In this document: one piece after another, positions 8,684-16,960 of the stretch
Numbering within the stretch: position 1 is the first letter of the stretch
How the letters are laid out: every line of letters begins with the position of its first letter
Assembly: GCF_001427525.1 (NCBI RefSeq)
Contig: NZ_LMGU01000001.1
Span: 310,001-374,000 of the forward strand
From: Microbacterium sp. Root61
GTDB lineage: Bacteria > Actinomycetota > Actinomycetes > Actinomycetales > Microbacteriaceae
Direction of reading: 5' to 3'
DNA length: 64,000 bases
Notes under the pieces: generated by a model
The model's database searches: none
What the model was told of the DNA's origin: nothing
Seen by the model: the letters and a program-made list of their open reading frames with translations, nothing else
Program-made: the position numbers and the translations under genes

Positions 8684-10179
8684 GCGGGATCGGCGCCCAG
8701 ATCGGCACGATCACCCGGACACGCATCGCCGGCGCCGGGCGGGAGTTCCTGCCCGACGGTGACACCGTCTACGACGTCTTCCTCGACGGCGGGGTCATCG
8801 CCGACATCGCGCCCGCGGGAGCGATCCGCCCACGCGGCGAGGTCGTCGACGCCGACGGCACCTGGCTCATCCCCGGCCTGTGGGATCACCACGTCCACGT
8901 CGTGCAGTGGGCGCTGTCGGCCCAGCGCATGCCGCTGGGCGAGGCCACGTCGGCCGCCCATGCCGCGCGCATCATGGCGGACGCACCTGTCCTGCCCGAC
9001 GGGCGGCGCATCGGCACGGGTTTCCGCGATGCGTTCTGGAGCGACATCCCGACGCTGGATCTGCTCGATGCCGCCACCGGCGACATTCCGACGTACCTGA
9101 TCAACGCGGACGTGCACAGCGTATGGCTCAACACAGCGGCCCTGCGCCGTGAGGGACATGAGCGCGATGCGAGTGGTCTGCTGCGCGAGGAGCCGGCGTT
9201 CGAGATCTCGCGGCGCCTCAATGCCGTCGATCCGGTCATCGGCGATGCGCTCGTGGCGAAGACGGCGCAGGATGCCGCGACCCGCGGTGTGGTGGGGCTC
9301 GTCGACTTCGACATGGCCTGGAACGAGGAGTCCTGGGCGCGGCGACTGGCCTCGGGCTTCGATGCGCTCCGGGTCGAGTTCGGCATCTACCCCGAGTACC
9401 TCCCGCGCGCCCTCGCCGCCGGACTGCGCACGGGTGATCCGGTGCGCGGCTCCGAACTCGCGCGCGTCGGATCGCTCAAGGTCATCACCGACGGATCACT
9501 CGGCACGCGGACCGCGGCCTGCTCGCACGCATACCCGGACGACCCCGCGAACCGGGGGATGCTGACGGTGGCGCCCGAGCGACTGCTCGCCCTGATGACG
9601 GACGCGACGGCGGGCGGGCTGGCGTGCGCCATCCACGCCATCGGCGACGTCGCGAACTCGCACGCGCTCGATGCCTTTGCCGCGACCGGCGCGTGGGGCA
9701 CCATCGAACACGCGCAGCTCGTCGCACATGTCGACATCCCGCGATTCGCCCGGCTGGGCATCGGGGCCAGCGTGCAGCCGGAGCACGCGGTCGATGACCG
9801 TGACCTGACCGACACGGTGTGGGCGGAGCAGACCGGACTCCCGTATCCCCTGCGAGCGCTCGCCGACACCGGCGCCAACCTGCTGTTCGGCTCGGATGCA
9901 CCCGTCTCGCCCTTGGATCCCTGGGCGGCGATCGCGGCAGCGGTGTTCCGCACGCGCGATGGACGCGAAGCCTGGCAGCCGGAGCAGGGCGTGGACGTGG
10001 CGACCGCGCTCGCGGCCTCGACGTACGGCGGGTCCACCGCCGGGGCGCGCATCGAACCCGGCGCGCTCGCCGACCTGGCTCTGTGCGACCGCGATCCGCT
10101 GACGGCGACCGAGCCCGAGATGCGGGACATGGCCGTGGTGGCGACGCTGCTCGGCGGGCGGCTCACGCACCGCGCGTAG
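8680..10179 (+). CDS. YtcJ-like amidohydrolase
   Basis: A 499-residue metal-dependent hydrolase of the amidohydrolase_3 (YtcJ) group. The metal-binding HxH is His71-Val-His73 (LWDHHVHV); further ligand-type residues occur in DGSLGTRTA, HAIGDVANSHAL and FGSDAPVSPLDP. The N- and C-terminal strands (about 1-60 and 430-495) form the composite beta-sandwich. Relatives hydrolyse amides, often N-substituted formamides, but the substrate is unknown. The GTG start overlaps the upstream stop codon by four bases, so it belongs to the PaiB-like gene's operon. Confidence 0.93.
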   Translation: MSGIGAQIGTITRTRIAGAGREFLPDGDTVYDVFLDGGVIADIAPAGAIRPRGEVVDADGTWLIPGLWDHHVHVVQWALSAQRMPLGEATSAAHAARIMADAPVLPDGRRIGTGFRDAFWSDIPTLDLLDAATGDIPTYLINADVHSVWLNTAALRREGHERDASGLLREEPAFEISRRLNAVDPVIGDALVAKTAQDAATRGVVGLVDFDMAWNEESWARRLASGFDALRVEFGIYPEYLPRALAAGLRTGDPVRGSELARVGSLKVITDGSLGTRTAACSHAYPDDPANRGMLTVAPERLLALMTDATAGGLACAIHAIGDVANSHALDAFAATGAWGTIEHAQLVAHVDIPRFARLGIGASVQPEHAVDDRDLTDTVWAEQTGLPYPLRALADTGANLLFGSDAPVSPLDPWAAIAAAVFRTRDGREAWQPEQGVDVATALAASTYGGSTAGARIEPGALADLALCDRDPLTATEPEMRDMAVVATLLGGRLTHRA

Positions 10180-10251
10180 GGGGTTATCCCCCCGGTCGTC
10201 TCGGTAGGCGGTCGGATGCCGCAGGGCCGGCGTTTTCGCGACGCTGGAACG

Positions 10252-11823
10252 GTGACATCGACACCCGACTTCCCCGCCGCGCCGACGGCGCCGCCACGCA
10301 CGCCTGTGCGTCCGCCGCGCCGCCGCGGTGCGCTGATCGCGATGCTCATCGCCCTCCCGATCGTGCTGCTGGTGGTCGTCGTCGGCATCCTGATCGCGGT
10401 GTTCGTACCGTTCGGGCGCCCCACACCGCCGGCCACCGGCGCCGTCGAGTTCACCCAGCCGATGCCGATCCCGCCGCTGGCCGAGTCCCGCGTCGAGGAC
10501 GGCGTGCGGGTGTTCACGCTGGAGGCCCAGACGGGGACCACCGACTTCGTGCCGGAGGGGAGCACGCCGACCCTCGGGTACAACGGTTCCTATCTCGGGC
10601 CGACACTCGTGGCCCAGCGCGGGGAGACCGTGCGTGTCGATGTCGGCAACAGCCTCGACGAGAGCACGACGGTCCACTGGCACGGGATGCACCTGCCCGC
10701 CGCCATGGACGGCGGCCCGCACAACCCGATCGCGCCGGGGGACACCTGGCACCCGGAGTGGGCCATCGATCAGCCCGCCGCGACGCTCTGGTACCACCCG
10801 CACCTGCACGAGCGCACGCGCGCACAGGTGGACGCCGGACTGGCGGGCATGTTCCTGCTCCGTGACGACACGGAGAGCGCCTTGGCTCTGCCGTGCACCT
10901 ACGGGGTCGACGACTTCCCTGTGATCGTGCAGGACCGCAGCTTCGGCACCGACGGCGCGTTCTCGGGTGGATTGGGCACGCAGTTTGACGGGGCGCTCGG
11001 TGACACGATCCTCGTGAACGGTGCGACGACACCGTATCTCGACGTGTCGACGGAGAAGGTGCGGCTCCGGCTGCTGAACGGCTCCAGCGCGCGCATGTAC
11101 GACTTCGCGCTCGCCGACGGCCGTGACTTCGACCTCATCGCGACCGACGGCGGACTGCTGAGCGCACCGGTGCCGACCGACCGGGTGCCCCTGTCACCGG
11201 GGGAGCGAGCCGAGATCATCGTGACGCTGCGACCCGGCGAGACGGTCGCGATGCGATCGCTCGCCCCGGACCCTGCACTGAACGCCGGGTCGGCGGCCTT
11301 CGACGTCTTCGAACTTCGTGCCGCGGCATCCCTTGCTCGCTCTGCGGAACTGCCGACCGTGCTCGCCGACGTGCCCGCCCCGGATCTGAGCGACATCGCC
11401 CAGGAGCGCAACTTCGTGATGTCGGGTCACAACATCAACGACCGGCAGATGGAGATGAATCGCGTCGACTTCGTCGCGACGGTCGACACGAGCGAACTGT
11501 GGACGGTGCGGAACGAGAATCCGCTGCCGCACTCGTTCCACGTGCACGACACGCAATTCCGGGTCGTCAGTATCGATGGCCAAGCACCCCCGGCGCGCCT
11601 GGCGGGCTGGAAGGACACGATCGCGCTCGAGTCGCAGCGCGAGTATCGGCTGCTCGTCCGCTTCGAGGACTACGCGGATCCGACCACGCCGTATATGTAC
11701 CACTGCCACCTCTTGTGGCATGAAGACCAGGGCATGATGGGACAGTTCCTGGTCGTCCAGCCGGGCCAGCAGCCCGCCCTGAACCGTATCGAGGGAGACG
11801 ACGATGACAATCACGGCCACTGA
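10252..11823 (+). CDS. Multicopper oxidase, membrane-anchored
   Basis: A 523-residue copper oxidase of the CueO/CotA/bilirubin-oxidase type. A single N-terminal membrane anchor (about 30-55; MLIALPIVLLVVVVGILIAVF) follows a Pro-rich cytoplasmic leader, so the enzyme faces outside. All four copper motifs are present: HWHG (142-145), WYHPHLHE (His182, His184), HSFHVHD (427-433) and HCHLLWHED (484-492, Cys485 for type 1 copper), then Met-rich QGMM. Likely roles are Cu(I) or phenol oxidation. I chose the GTG at 10252 because GACGCT lies six bases before it; an ATG at 10216 is the alternative (535 residues). The 3' end overlaps the kinase gene by 20 bases. Confidence 0.94.
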   Translation: MTSTPDFPAAPTAPPRTPVRPPRRRGALIAMLIALPIVLLVVVVGILIAVFVPFGRPTPPATGAVEFTQPMPIPPLAESRVEDGVRVFTLEAQTGTTDFVPEGSTPTLGYNGSYLGPTLVAQRGETVRVDVGNSLDESTTVHWHGMHLPAAMDGGPHNPIAPGDTWHPEWAIDQPAATLWYHPHLHERTRAQVDAGLAGMFLLRDDTESALALPCTYGVDDFPVIVQDRSFGTDGAFSGGLGTQFDGALGDTILVNGATTPYLDVSTEKVRLRLLNGSSARMYDFALADGRDFDLIATDGGLLSAPVPTDRVPLSPGERAEIIVTLRPGETVAMRSLAPDPALNAGSAAFDVFELRAAASLARSAELPTVLADVPAPDLSDIAQERNFVMSGHNINDRQMEMNRVDFVATVDTSELWTVRNENPLPHSFHVHDTQFRVVSIDGQAPPARLAGWKDTIALESQREYRLLVRFEDYADPTTPYMYHCHLLWHEDQGMMGQFLVVQPGQQPALNRIEGDDDDNHGH

Positions 11824-13177
11824 GACCCGCCCGACCGGGTGGAGGTCCTACGGCGAACTGTGGAAGCGCACGCCCGGCAGCGCCGCCTACCTGCTGCTGG
11901 TCTTCGCGCTGGCGATGATCAGCGTAAGCGTGCTCGCATCGCTGTTCTGGGCGGGCGTCGGCATGCTCGTCATCATCGTGGGTCTGCCCATCGTGGTGCT
12001 CTCTCTGCTCATCGCCCGCGGCTTCGGCATCGCCGACCGATTCCTCCTGCTGCTGACCGGTCTGCCGCCCATCAGCGAGCCGGAATGGAACCACGACACG
12101 CCCGACAAGACCGGGTTCTGGATGACGCTCACCCGCCCGGTGCGCACTGCGCGTTACTGGTGGTCGCTGCTGCACGGCATGATCGTCAGCCCGATCGTGA
12201 GCACCGTCACGTTCACGCTGACGGTCGTCTGGCTCAGCGTCGGGCTCGGTGGGCTCACCTACTGGTTCTGGGGTGCCTTCCTCCCGCGGGGCGACATCGC
12301 GGGGCGCGACGGCGACTGGGGAGTGTATGTCGCCGACGCACTTCCGTGGCTGTTCGGCGGCTGGTCGTCGTGGGCGGTCGAGGTCGTGCTGTACCTCGTG
12401 GCCGGTGTGATCTTCACCGTGACCATGCCGTGGGTGCTCGGCGGGCTGGCCCGCGTGCACCACGCGATCGCCGCAGCCATGCTCGGTCGTTCGCGCTCCG
12501 ATGACCTCGCCGTCGAGGTGCGGGCCGAGGCGAGGGCCAGAAGCGCCGCCGTGCACGCCGAGGACGTCGCCCTGCGCCGCCTGGAGCGCGACATCCACGA
12601 CGGTCCGCAGCAGCGTCTCGTGCGTCTGCAGATGGACCTGGCCGCCCTCGAGCGGCGCGCGGAGTCGGGAGACGCGGATGCCGCGGCCGGCCTCGCCCGC
12701 GATGCGCGTACCCACGCCAAGGCCGCGCTCGACGAACTGCGTGCCCTCTCCAGCGGGGTCGCTCCGCCGCTGCTGCAGGACCGTGGGCTCACCGCGGCGC
12801 TGAGCAGCCTCGCAGAGCTCGCCGGCCTGCCCGTGCAGGCCGACCTCGACCCGGAGATCGATGAGGCCGTCAGCCCGGAGATCGCCCGCACGGTGTACTT
12901 CACCGTGGCGGAGCTGCTCACCAACGCCGTGAAGCACTCCGGGGCCACCGCGGCGACGGTCAAGGCCTCGCTCCGCCGCTCCGAGACCGGCGTGCCCGAG
13001 ATGCTCGATGTGTGGGTCGTGGACAACGGTCGCGGCGGTGCGCACATGGCGCCCGGGCACGGTCTCGAGGGCTTGCGCGACCGCATCCTCGGTCTGCGCG
13101 GCGTGCTGAAGGTGGAGAGCCCGCTCGGCGGACCGACCACCGTCGGCGCCCACGTGCCACTGCCGACCGCCGGATGA
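11804..13177 (+). CDS. Sensor histidine kinase (HisKA_3, NarL/DesK type)
   Basis: A 457-residue membrane kinase. Residues about 30-225 hold four hydrophobic segments of the 'putative sensor' type. The dimerisation/phosphoacceptor box is LERDIHDGPQQRL with phosphoacceptor His265. The HATPase domain carries the N box (ELLTNAVKHSGA) and G box (VDNGRGG ... GHGLEGLRDRI). Its start lies inside the multicopper oxidase gene, and its stop overlaps the response regulator's ATG (ATGA), so all three are one transcript. This suggests the pair controls, or responds to, envelope copper or oxidative state; that is inference. Confidence 0.95.
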   Translation: MTITATETRPTGWRSYGELWKRTPGSAAYLLLVFALAMISVSVLASLFWAGVGMLVIIVGLPIVVLSLLIARGFGIADRFLLLLTGLPPISEPEWNHDTPDKTGFWMTLTRPVRTARYWWSLLHGMIVSPIVSTVTFTLTVVWLSVGLGGLTYWFWGAFLPRGDIAGRDGDWGVYVADALPWLFGGWSSWAVEVVLYLVAGVIFTVTMPWVLGGLARVHHAIAAAMLGRSRSDDLAVEVRAEARARSAAVHAEDVALRRLERDIHDGPQQRLVRLQMDLAALERRAESGDADAAAGLARDARTHAKAALDELRALSSGVAPPLLQDRGLTAALSSLAELAGLPVQADLDPEIDEAVSPEIARTVYFTVAELLTNAVKHSGATAATVKASLRRSETGVPEMLDVWVVDNGRGGAHMAPGHGLEGLRDRILGLRGVLKVESPLGGPTTVGAHVPLPTAG

Positions 13178-13860
13178 GCGACACCTATTCTGGGGGGATG
13201 ACCGTGCCGGAGCATCCCCTCAGAGTCGTCCTCGTCGAGGACTCGGTGCTGCTGCGCGAAGGGCTGATCCGACTCTTCGACGAGGCCGGCTATGTCACGG
13301 CCGGGGCGTTCGGCGACGCCGAGGACATCCTCGAGCGCGTGCGTGACGCCCGAGCGGATGTCGCGATCCTCGACGTGCGGCTGCCGCCCTCGTTCCGCGA
13401 CGAGGGCATCCGGGCGGCACTGCAGCTGCGCGCGGAGGCGCCCGACATCGGCATCCTCGTGCTCAGCCAGTACGTCGAAGGCGTGTACGCGCGAGAGCTG
13501 CTCGCCGGGGGAGAGGGCGGGGTCGGCTACCTCCTCAAAGACCGCGTCACGTCACTCGAGGAGTTCACCGACGCCGTGCGACGGGTGCAGGAGGGCGGCA
13601 CGGTCCTGGATCCGCTGGTGGTGCGGCAGCTGCTGGCCGCACGGCCCGATCCGCTGTCGGCGCTGACCCCGCGCGAGCGCGACGTGATCGAGCTCATGGC
13701 CGAGGGATGCAGCAACGCGACGATCGCGGCCCGGCTGTTCATCGGCGTCGGTGCGGTGGAGAAGAACGTGAGCTCGATCTTCCAGAAGTTCGGCCTCGAG
13801 GAGTCCGGCTCCGATCACCGGCGGGTCCTCGCAGTCCTCGCGTTCCTGCAGCGCTCCTGA
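13174..13860 (+). CDS. LuxR-family response regulator
   Basis: A 228-residue NarL/FixJ-type regulator, the cognate partner of the overlapping kinase. The receiver domain has the acidic pair ED near residue 18 and phosphoacceptor Asp67 (VAILDVRLPP); the conserved Lys is in YLLKDRV. The LuxR-type helix-turn-helix is at about 165-220 (LTPRERDVIELMAEGCSNATIA). Two starts compete: the ATG at 13174, coupled to the kinase stop, and an ATG at 13198 preceded by TATTCT plus exactly six bases, a leaderless-type promoter that could give independent expression. Both may be used. Confidence 0.95.
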   Translation: MSDTYSGGMTVPEHPLRVVLVEDSVLLREGLIRLFDEAGYVTAGAFGDAEDILERVRDARADVAILDVRLPPSFRDEGIRAALQLRAEAPDIGILVLSQYVEGVYARELLAGGEGGVGYLLKDRVTSLEEFTDAVRRVQEGGTVLDPLVVRQLLAARPDPLSALTPRERDVIELMAEGCSNATIAARLFIGVGAVEKNVSSIFQKFGLEESGSDHRRVLAVLAFLQRS

Positions 13861-13922
13861 CGGCCGAGCATTCCCGGTCTCAGAGCCGGGGGCGGCTCGC
13901 CGGCAGCACGGACCGGAGAGGC

Positions 13923-14636
13923 CTATCGGGTGACTCGCTCGCCCCGACCGTGCACCGGTCTGGCGTTCGCTGGGGGCTCTCCGACCTCGTGGACGGTGTG
14001 GCCGACGCACGCCGTCTTGGTCACGCTGGCTCGCTCGATGCGTGACACCGTGAACCAGCGCATCGCGTCGCGCAGTCGGCACCACCCGACGAGGTACCAC
14101 TGGCCGTTCGTGGAGGCGAACAGCACGGGTTCGACGTCCCGGGTGGTCGTGACGCCGTCTCCCGATGTGTAGCGCATGCGGATCACGCGCTGCTCGGCCA
14201 TCGCCTCTTCCAGTGCCGACCTGATCGCGCGCGAAGAGGATGAGGGGACCGCGTTGACCCAGACCCGGCCGGCCAGATCTTCGGCTCTCGCTCGGGTTCT
14301 GGGGTCGAGAACGTCCAGGATCTTCTGGATGCCGGCCGTTGCCAGATCGGCGTAGGGGGCATCGGGTGCAGCGGACACGGCCGACATGAGCGCGACGGCC
14401 TGCGCGGGAGACAGGCTGACAGGCGGCAGGGATGCACCGATGGCCAATCCGTAGCCGCCGCCCGGACCGGGACGCGACCATATCGGCGCGCCGCTGTTCT
14501 CGAGCGCCGCGAGGTCTCTCTTGACTGTGCGCACGGATACGCCGAACTCTCTCGCCAGCCGCTCGGCGGAGCATCCCCGTGATCCGTTCCGGCGCAGCAT
14601 CTCGGACAGGGCATGGAGTCGTTCTGCTCGCTTCAC
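13923..14636 (-). CDS. HTH/WYL-domain transcriptional regulator (YafY/DeoR-like)
   Basis: A 237-residue regulator with an N-terminal helix-turn-helix of the HTH_11 type (residues 5-55; ERLAREFGVSVRTVKRDLAALE) and a WYL ligand-sensing domain (about 135-210; WYLVGWCRLRDAMRWFTVSRI). WYL domains are thought to bind nucleic acids or small ligands. The start is a GTG at 14634-14636. It is divergent from the alpha/beta-hydrolase gene across a 73-base region with repeated TAGTGACAT elements, the usual layout for a local regulator of its neighbour. Confidence 0.92.
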   Translation of the reverse strand: MKRAERLHALSEMLRRNGSRGCSAERLAREFGVSVRTVKRDLAALENSGAPIWSRPGPGGGYGLAIGASLPPVSLSPAQAVALMSAVSAAPDAPYADLATAGIQKILDVLDPRTRARAEDLAGRVWVNAVPSSSSRAIRSALEEAMAEQRVIRMRYTSGDGVTTTRDVEPVLFASTNGQWYLVGWCRLRDAMRWFTVSRIERASVTKTACVGHTVHEVGEPPANARPVHGRGERVTR

Positions 14637-14657
14637 CGTTCAGCCCGCAGCAAATTC

Positions 14658-14676
14658 ATGACACAAATAGTGACAT
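14658..14676. promoter_or_regulatory. Candidate operator between WYL regulator and hydrolase
   Basis: ATGACAC, five bases, then GTGACAT form a 7-5-7 inverted repeat with one mismatch. TAGTGACAT (14668-14676) recurs exactly at 14703-14711, across the hydrolase start codon. Position and repetition suggest regulator binding; no experiment is implied. Confidence 0.4.
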
Positions 14677-14709
14677 ACACCTGCCCGGACCGCCCACGAA
14701 GCTAGTGAC

Positions 14710-15450
14710 ATGACCAGTACTACGAGCAGTCCGACCGTCATCCTCATCGCCGGCCACTGGCTGGGCGCGTGGGCGTGGGACGAAGTCCTTGAACACCTGA
14801 ACACCCACCACTCTCGCGCCATCGCGATCACGCTGCCCGGTCTCGATGGGGACGATCCCGAGCGTGCAGAGAAGACTCTCGACGATCAAGCCGCAGCAAT
14901 CCTCGACGGTCTCACTCGGCTCCGGGTTCCCGGGGATCAGCCCGCGATCGTCGTCGCTCACAGTGGGGCCAACGCCCCCGTCAGCCTCGTCCTTGACCGG
15001 CACCCCGAGCTTGTTCGTCGGGTGATGTGGGTCGACTCCGGCCCTGTGGCGACGGGAAGCGTCTTCGCCCCAGATCTCCCGGAGGGGGTGGAGGAGGTTC
15101 CGCTGCCGCCCTTCGACGTCCTCGGACAACAGGCGAGCCTCGAAGGCCTGAGCGCAGAGATCCTCGAGCGTTTTCGGGCCCGGGCCGTCCCCGAGCCCGG
15201 CCCCGTGCTTCGTCAGCCCGTCGAACTCACGAACGACGCTCGCCGCAAAGTCCGGACCACCCTGGTGTGCTGCTCGATCCCGAGCGCGCAGGTGCTCGAG
15301 CTGTCCCGTGCAGGCCACGCCATGTTCGCCGAAGTCGCGAACCTCGAGCACCTCGACGTCATCGATCTCCCGACCGGCCATTGGCCCATGTGGAGCCGTC
15401 CCGGCGACCTCGCCAACGTCATTCAGTCGGCGGCTTCTCGAGCCGACTGA
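14710..15450 (+). CDS. Alpha/beta-hydrolase, divergent from WYL regulator
   Basis: A 246-residue alpha/beta-hydrolase. It begins with the first strand and oxyanion loop VILIAGHWLGAWAWDE, has the nucleophile elbow VVAHSGAN (catalytic Ser), and a late His in PTGHWPMW. Such small hydrolases include esterases and haloalkane or salicylate-ester type enzymes; the substrate is not deducible. GAAGCT stands six bases before the ATG, consistent with leaderless transcription. Its expression is probably set by the divergent WYL regulator. Confidence 0.9.
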   Translation: MTSTTSSPTVILIAGHWLGAWAWDEVLEHLNTHHSRAIAITLPGLDGDDPERAEKTLDDQAAAILDGLTRLRVPGDQPAIVVAHSGANAPVSLVLDRHPELVRRVMWVDSGPVATGSVFAPDLPEGVEEVPLPPFDVLGQQASLEGLSAEILERFRARAVPEPGPVLRQPVELTNDARRKVRTTLVCCSIPSAQVLELSRAGHAMFAEVANLEHLDVIDLPTGHWPMWSRPGDLANVIQSAASRAD

Positions 15451-15528
15451 GCTGTACGCCAAAACCTACGCCGTGCAGTTGGCGGTCCGAACAGGGGAAT
15501 CGGAGCTCTTGCGCAATAGATTCGGCCC

Positions 15529-16479
15529 ATGATCCCCGTCATCCTGGACACCGACCTCGGCACCGACATCGACGATCACTGGGCTGTGGCGATGATCCTC
15601 GGATGCCCGGAGCTCGACGTGCGCCTGATCACCACGGCGTCCGGAGACACGACGTACCGCGCGCAGCTGCTCGCCGGCATCCTCAGTGCGGCTGGTCGCA
15701 CCGACATCCCGATCGGGATCGGTCCGGCGACGGCGCTGCCCGAGGGAATCCCCGTGCAGACGATCCCGGCGGGCGCGGCGGCCATGCCGCTGTCCGCGTA
15801 CGAGGGCATCGCGCATGAGGACGGCGTCGCGGCCATCATCGACACGATCATGGCGAGCCCGGAGCCGGTGACGCTGATCGCGATCGGACCCCTGACGAAC
15901 GTGGCGGCCGCTGTGGTCCGCGAGCCGGCGATCACGTCGCGGTCCCGTGTGATCAGCATGGCCGCCTATCTGCGCGGCGGGGTCTTCTCCGGCGTGGACG
16001 GACCGCAGAAGGAGTACAACGTCATCCTCGATGTCCCGGCTTTCCGGACACTCCTCGCATCCGAGTGGGACCTCACCCTGACGCCGGTAGACAGCTGCGG
16101 GGACATCGAGCTCCAGGGGGAGCGGTTCGCACGCATCCGCGACTCCCGTAGCCCGCTGCTGCAGCTCGTGATGCGCGACTACCGGGAGTGGTGGGGCGAG
16201 TTCCCGACCGCTTCGACCGTCATCTCCTCGCCGGAGGAGCTCACCTCGGTGCTCTTCGACACACTCGCCGTCTATCTCGCATACCGCCACGACGCCGCAG
16301 ACATCGTGGACCTGGCTCTCGTGGTGGACGAGGACGGGGTCGTGGCGGAAGCCTCGGAGGGCCGCACGGCGCACGTCGCCATCGGATGGCGCGACTACGA
16401 CGGCTTCCTCGATCACTTGGTCGAACGGCTCGAGGCTGCTGCGGAGGCGAGCTCGATGAGCGAGGTCGCCCGCGGCTAG
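15529..16479 (+). CDS. Nucleoside hydrolase (IunH family)
   Basis: A 316-residue enzyme cleaving the N-glycosidic bond of ribonucleosides for salvage. The Asp cluster that binds Ca2+ and ribose is DTDLGTDIDD at residues 7-16; IGPLTNVAAAV and the later EYNVILD segment also match the family. Base preference cannot be judged. TAGATT lies exactly six bases upstream of the ATG with no Shine-Dalgarno sequence, so a leaderless mRNA is likely. No transporter or kinase for nucleosides is next to it. Confidence 0.93.
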   Translation: MIPVILDTDLGTDIDDHWAVAMILGCPELDVRLITTASGDTTYRAQLLAGILSAAGRTDIPIGIGPATALPEGIPVQTIPAGAAAMPLSAYEGIAHEDGVAAIIDTIMASPEPVTLIAIGPLTNVAAAVVREPAITSRSRVISMAAYLRGGVFSGVDGPQKEYNVILDVPAFRTLLASEWDLTLTPVDSCGDIELQGERFARIRDSRSPLLQLVMRDYREWWGEFPTASTVISSPEELTSVLFDTLAVYLAYRHDAADIVDLALVVDEDGVVAEASEGRTAHVAIGWRDYDGFLDHLVERLEAAAEASSMSEVARG

Positions 16480-16533
16480 GGGGATGGTGCCCACACTGGG
16501 AGTACCCCCGCGCAGATCGATCAGCGGAGGGGG

Positions 16534-16562
16534 TTGACAGGCGCGCTCGCCGCTCATAATCT
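16534..16562 (+). promoter_or_regulatory. Sigma-70-type promoter of ArsR/AHSA1 operon
   Basis: TTGACA (16534-16539), 17 bases, then TAATCT (16557-16562). The ATG follows after eight bases, so transcription would begin at or next to the start codon. This is the best -35/-10 match in the window. Confidence 0.7.
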
Positions 16563-16581
16563 ACAACCAAATGGTTGTAGA
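16560..16581. promoter_or_regulatory. Perfect palindromic operator over start codon
   Basis: TCTACAACCA, a 2-base AA centre, and TGGTTGTAGA form a 10-2-10 perfect inverted repeat. It overlaps the -10 end, the predicted transcription start and the ATG at 16571, ideal for autorepression by the ArsR-type product. Confidence 0.75.
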
Positions 16582-16960
16582 ACTTGAACTCAGCGACGAC
16601 GAGGTGGACCGGATCTTCCGGGCCCTCGCCGACGCGACGCGGCGTGACATCCTGCGCCGCACGATCGAGGCCGAGCAGTCGGTCTCGACGCTCGCCGCTG
16701 CGTACGACATGTCGTTCGCGGCGGTGCAGAAGCACGTCGCCGTGCTGGAGGCCGCCCGCCTGATCATCAAGCGGGCCGAGGGAAGAGAGCGACTCGTGCG
16801 CACCGATCCCGCCATGATCGCCCGGGCGCAGTTGCTGCTCGAGCGCTACCAGGACCTCTGGCGTCACCGCATCCGTCGCATCGACGAGATCCTCGCCGAG
16901 CCGGTCGAGACGCCAGATCCGAAACCTGACACCCCAGGAGGAAGCCATGCCCGTGACTGA
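16571..16960 (+). CDS. ArsR-family transcriptional regulator
   Basis: A 129-residue winged-helix regulator (IFRALADATRRDILRRTI ... SFAAVQKHVAVLEAARLI ... RERLVRTDP). This subgroup is regularly encoded beside AHSA1/SRPBCC-domain proteins. The next gene overlaps its end by 14 bases and encodes two such domains, so the pair works together by context. A strong promoter and a perfect palindrome cover its start codon, implying tight autorepression released by an unknown ligand. Confidence 0.94.
   Translation: MVVELELSDDEVDRIFRALADATRRDILRRTIEAEQSVSTLAAAYDMSFAAVQKHVAVLEAARLIIKRAEGRERLVRTDPAMIARAQLLLERYQDLWRHRIRRIDEILAEPVETPDPKPDTPGGSHARD

Noticed and set aside
10179..10192. GGGGG-TTAT-CCCCC hairpin after the amidohydrolase
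   Set aside because: A perfect 5-bp stem but too short and without a T run to be called a terminator with confidence.
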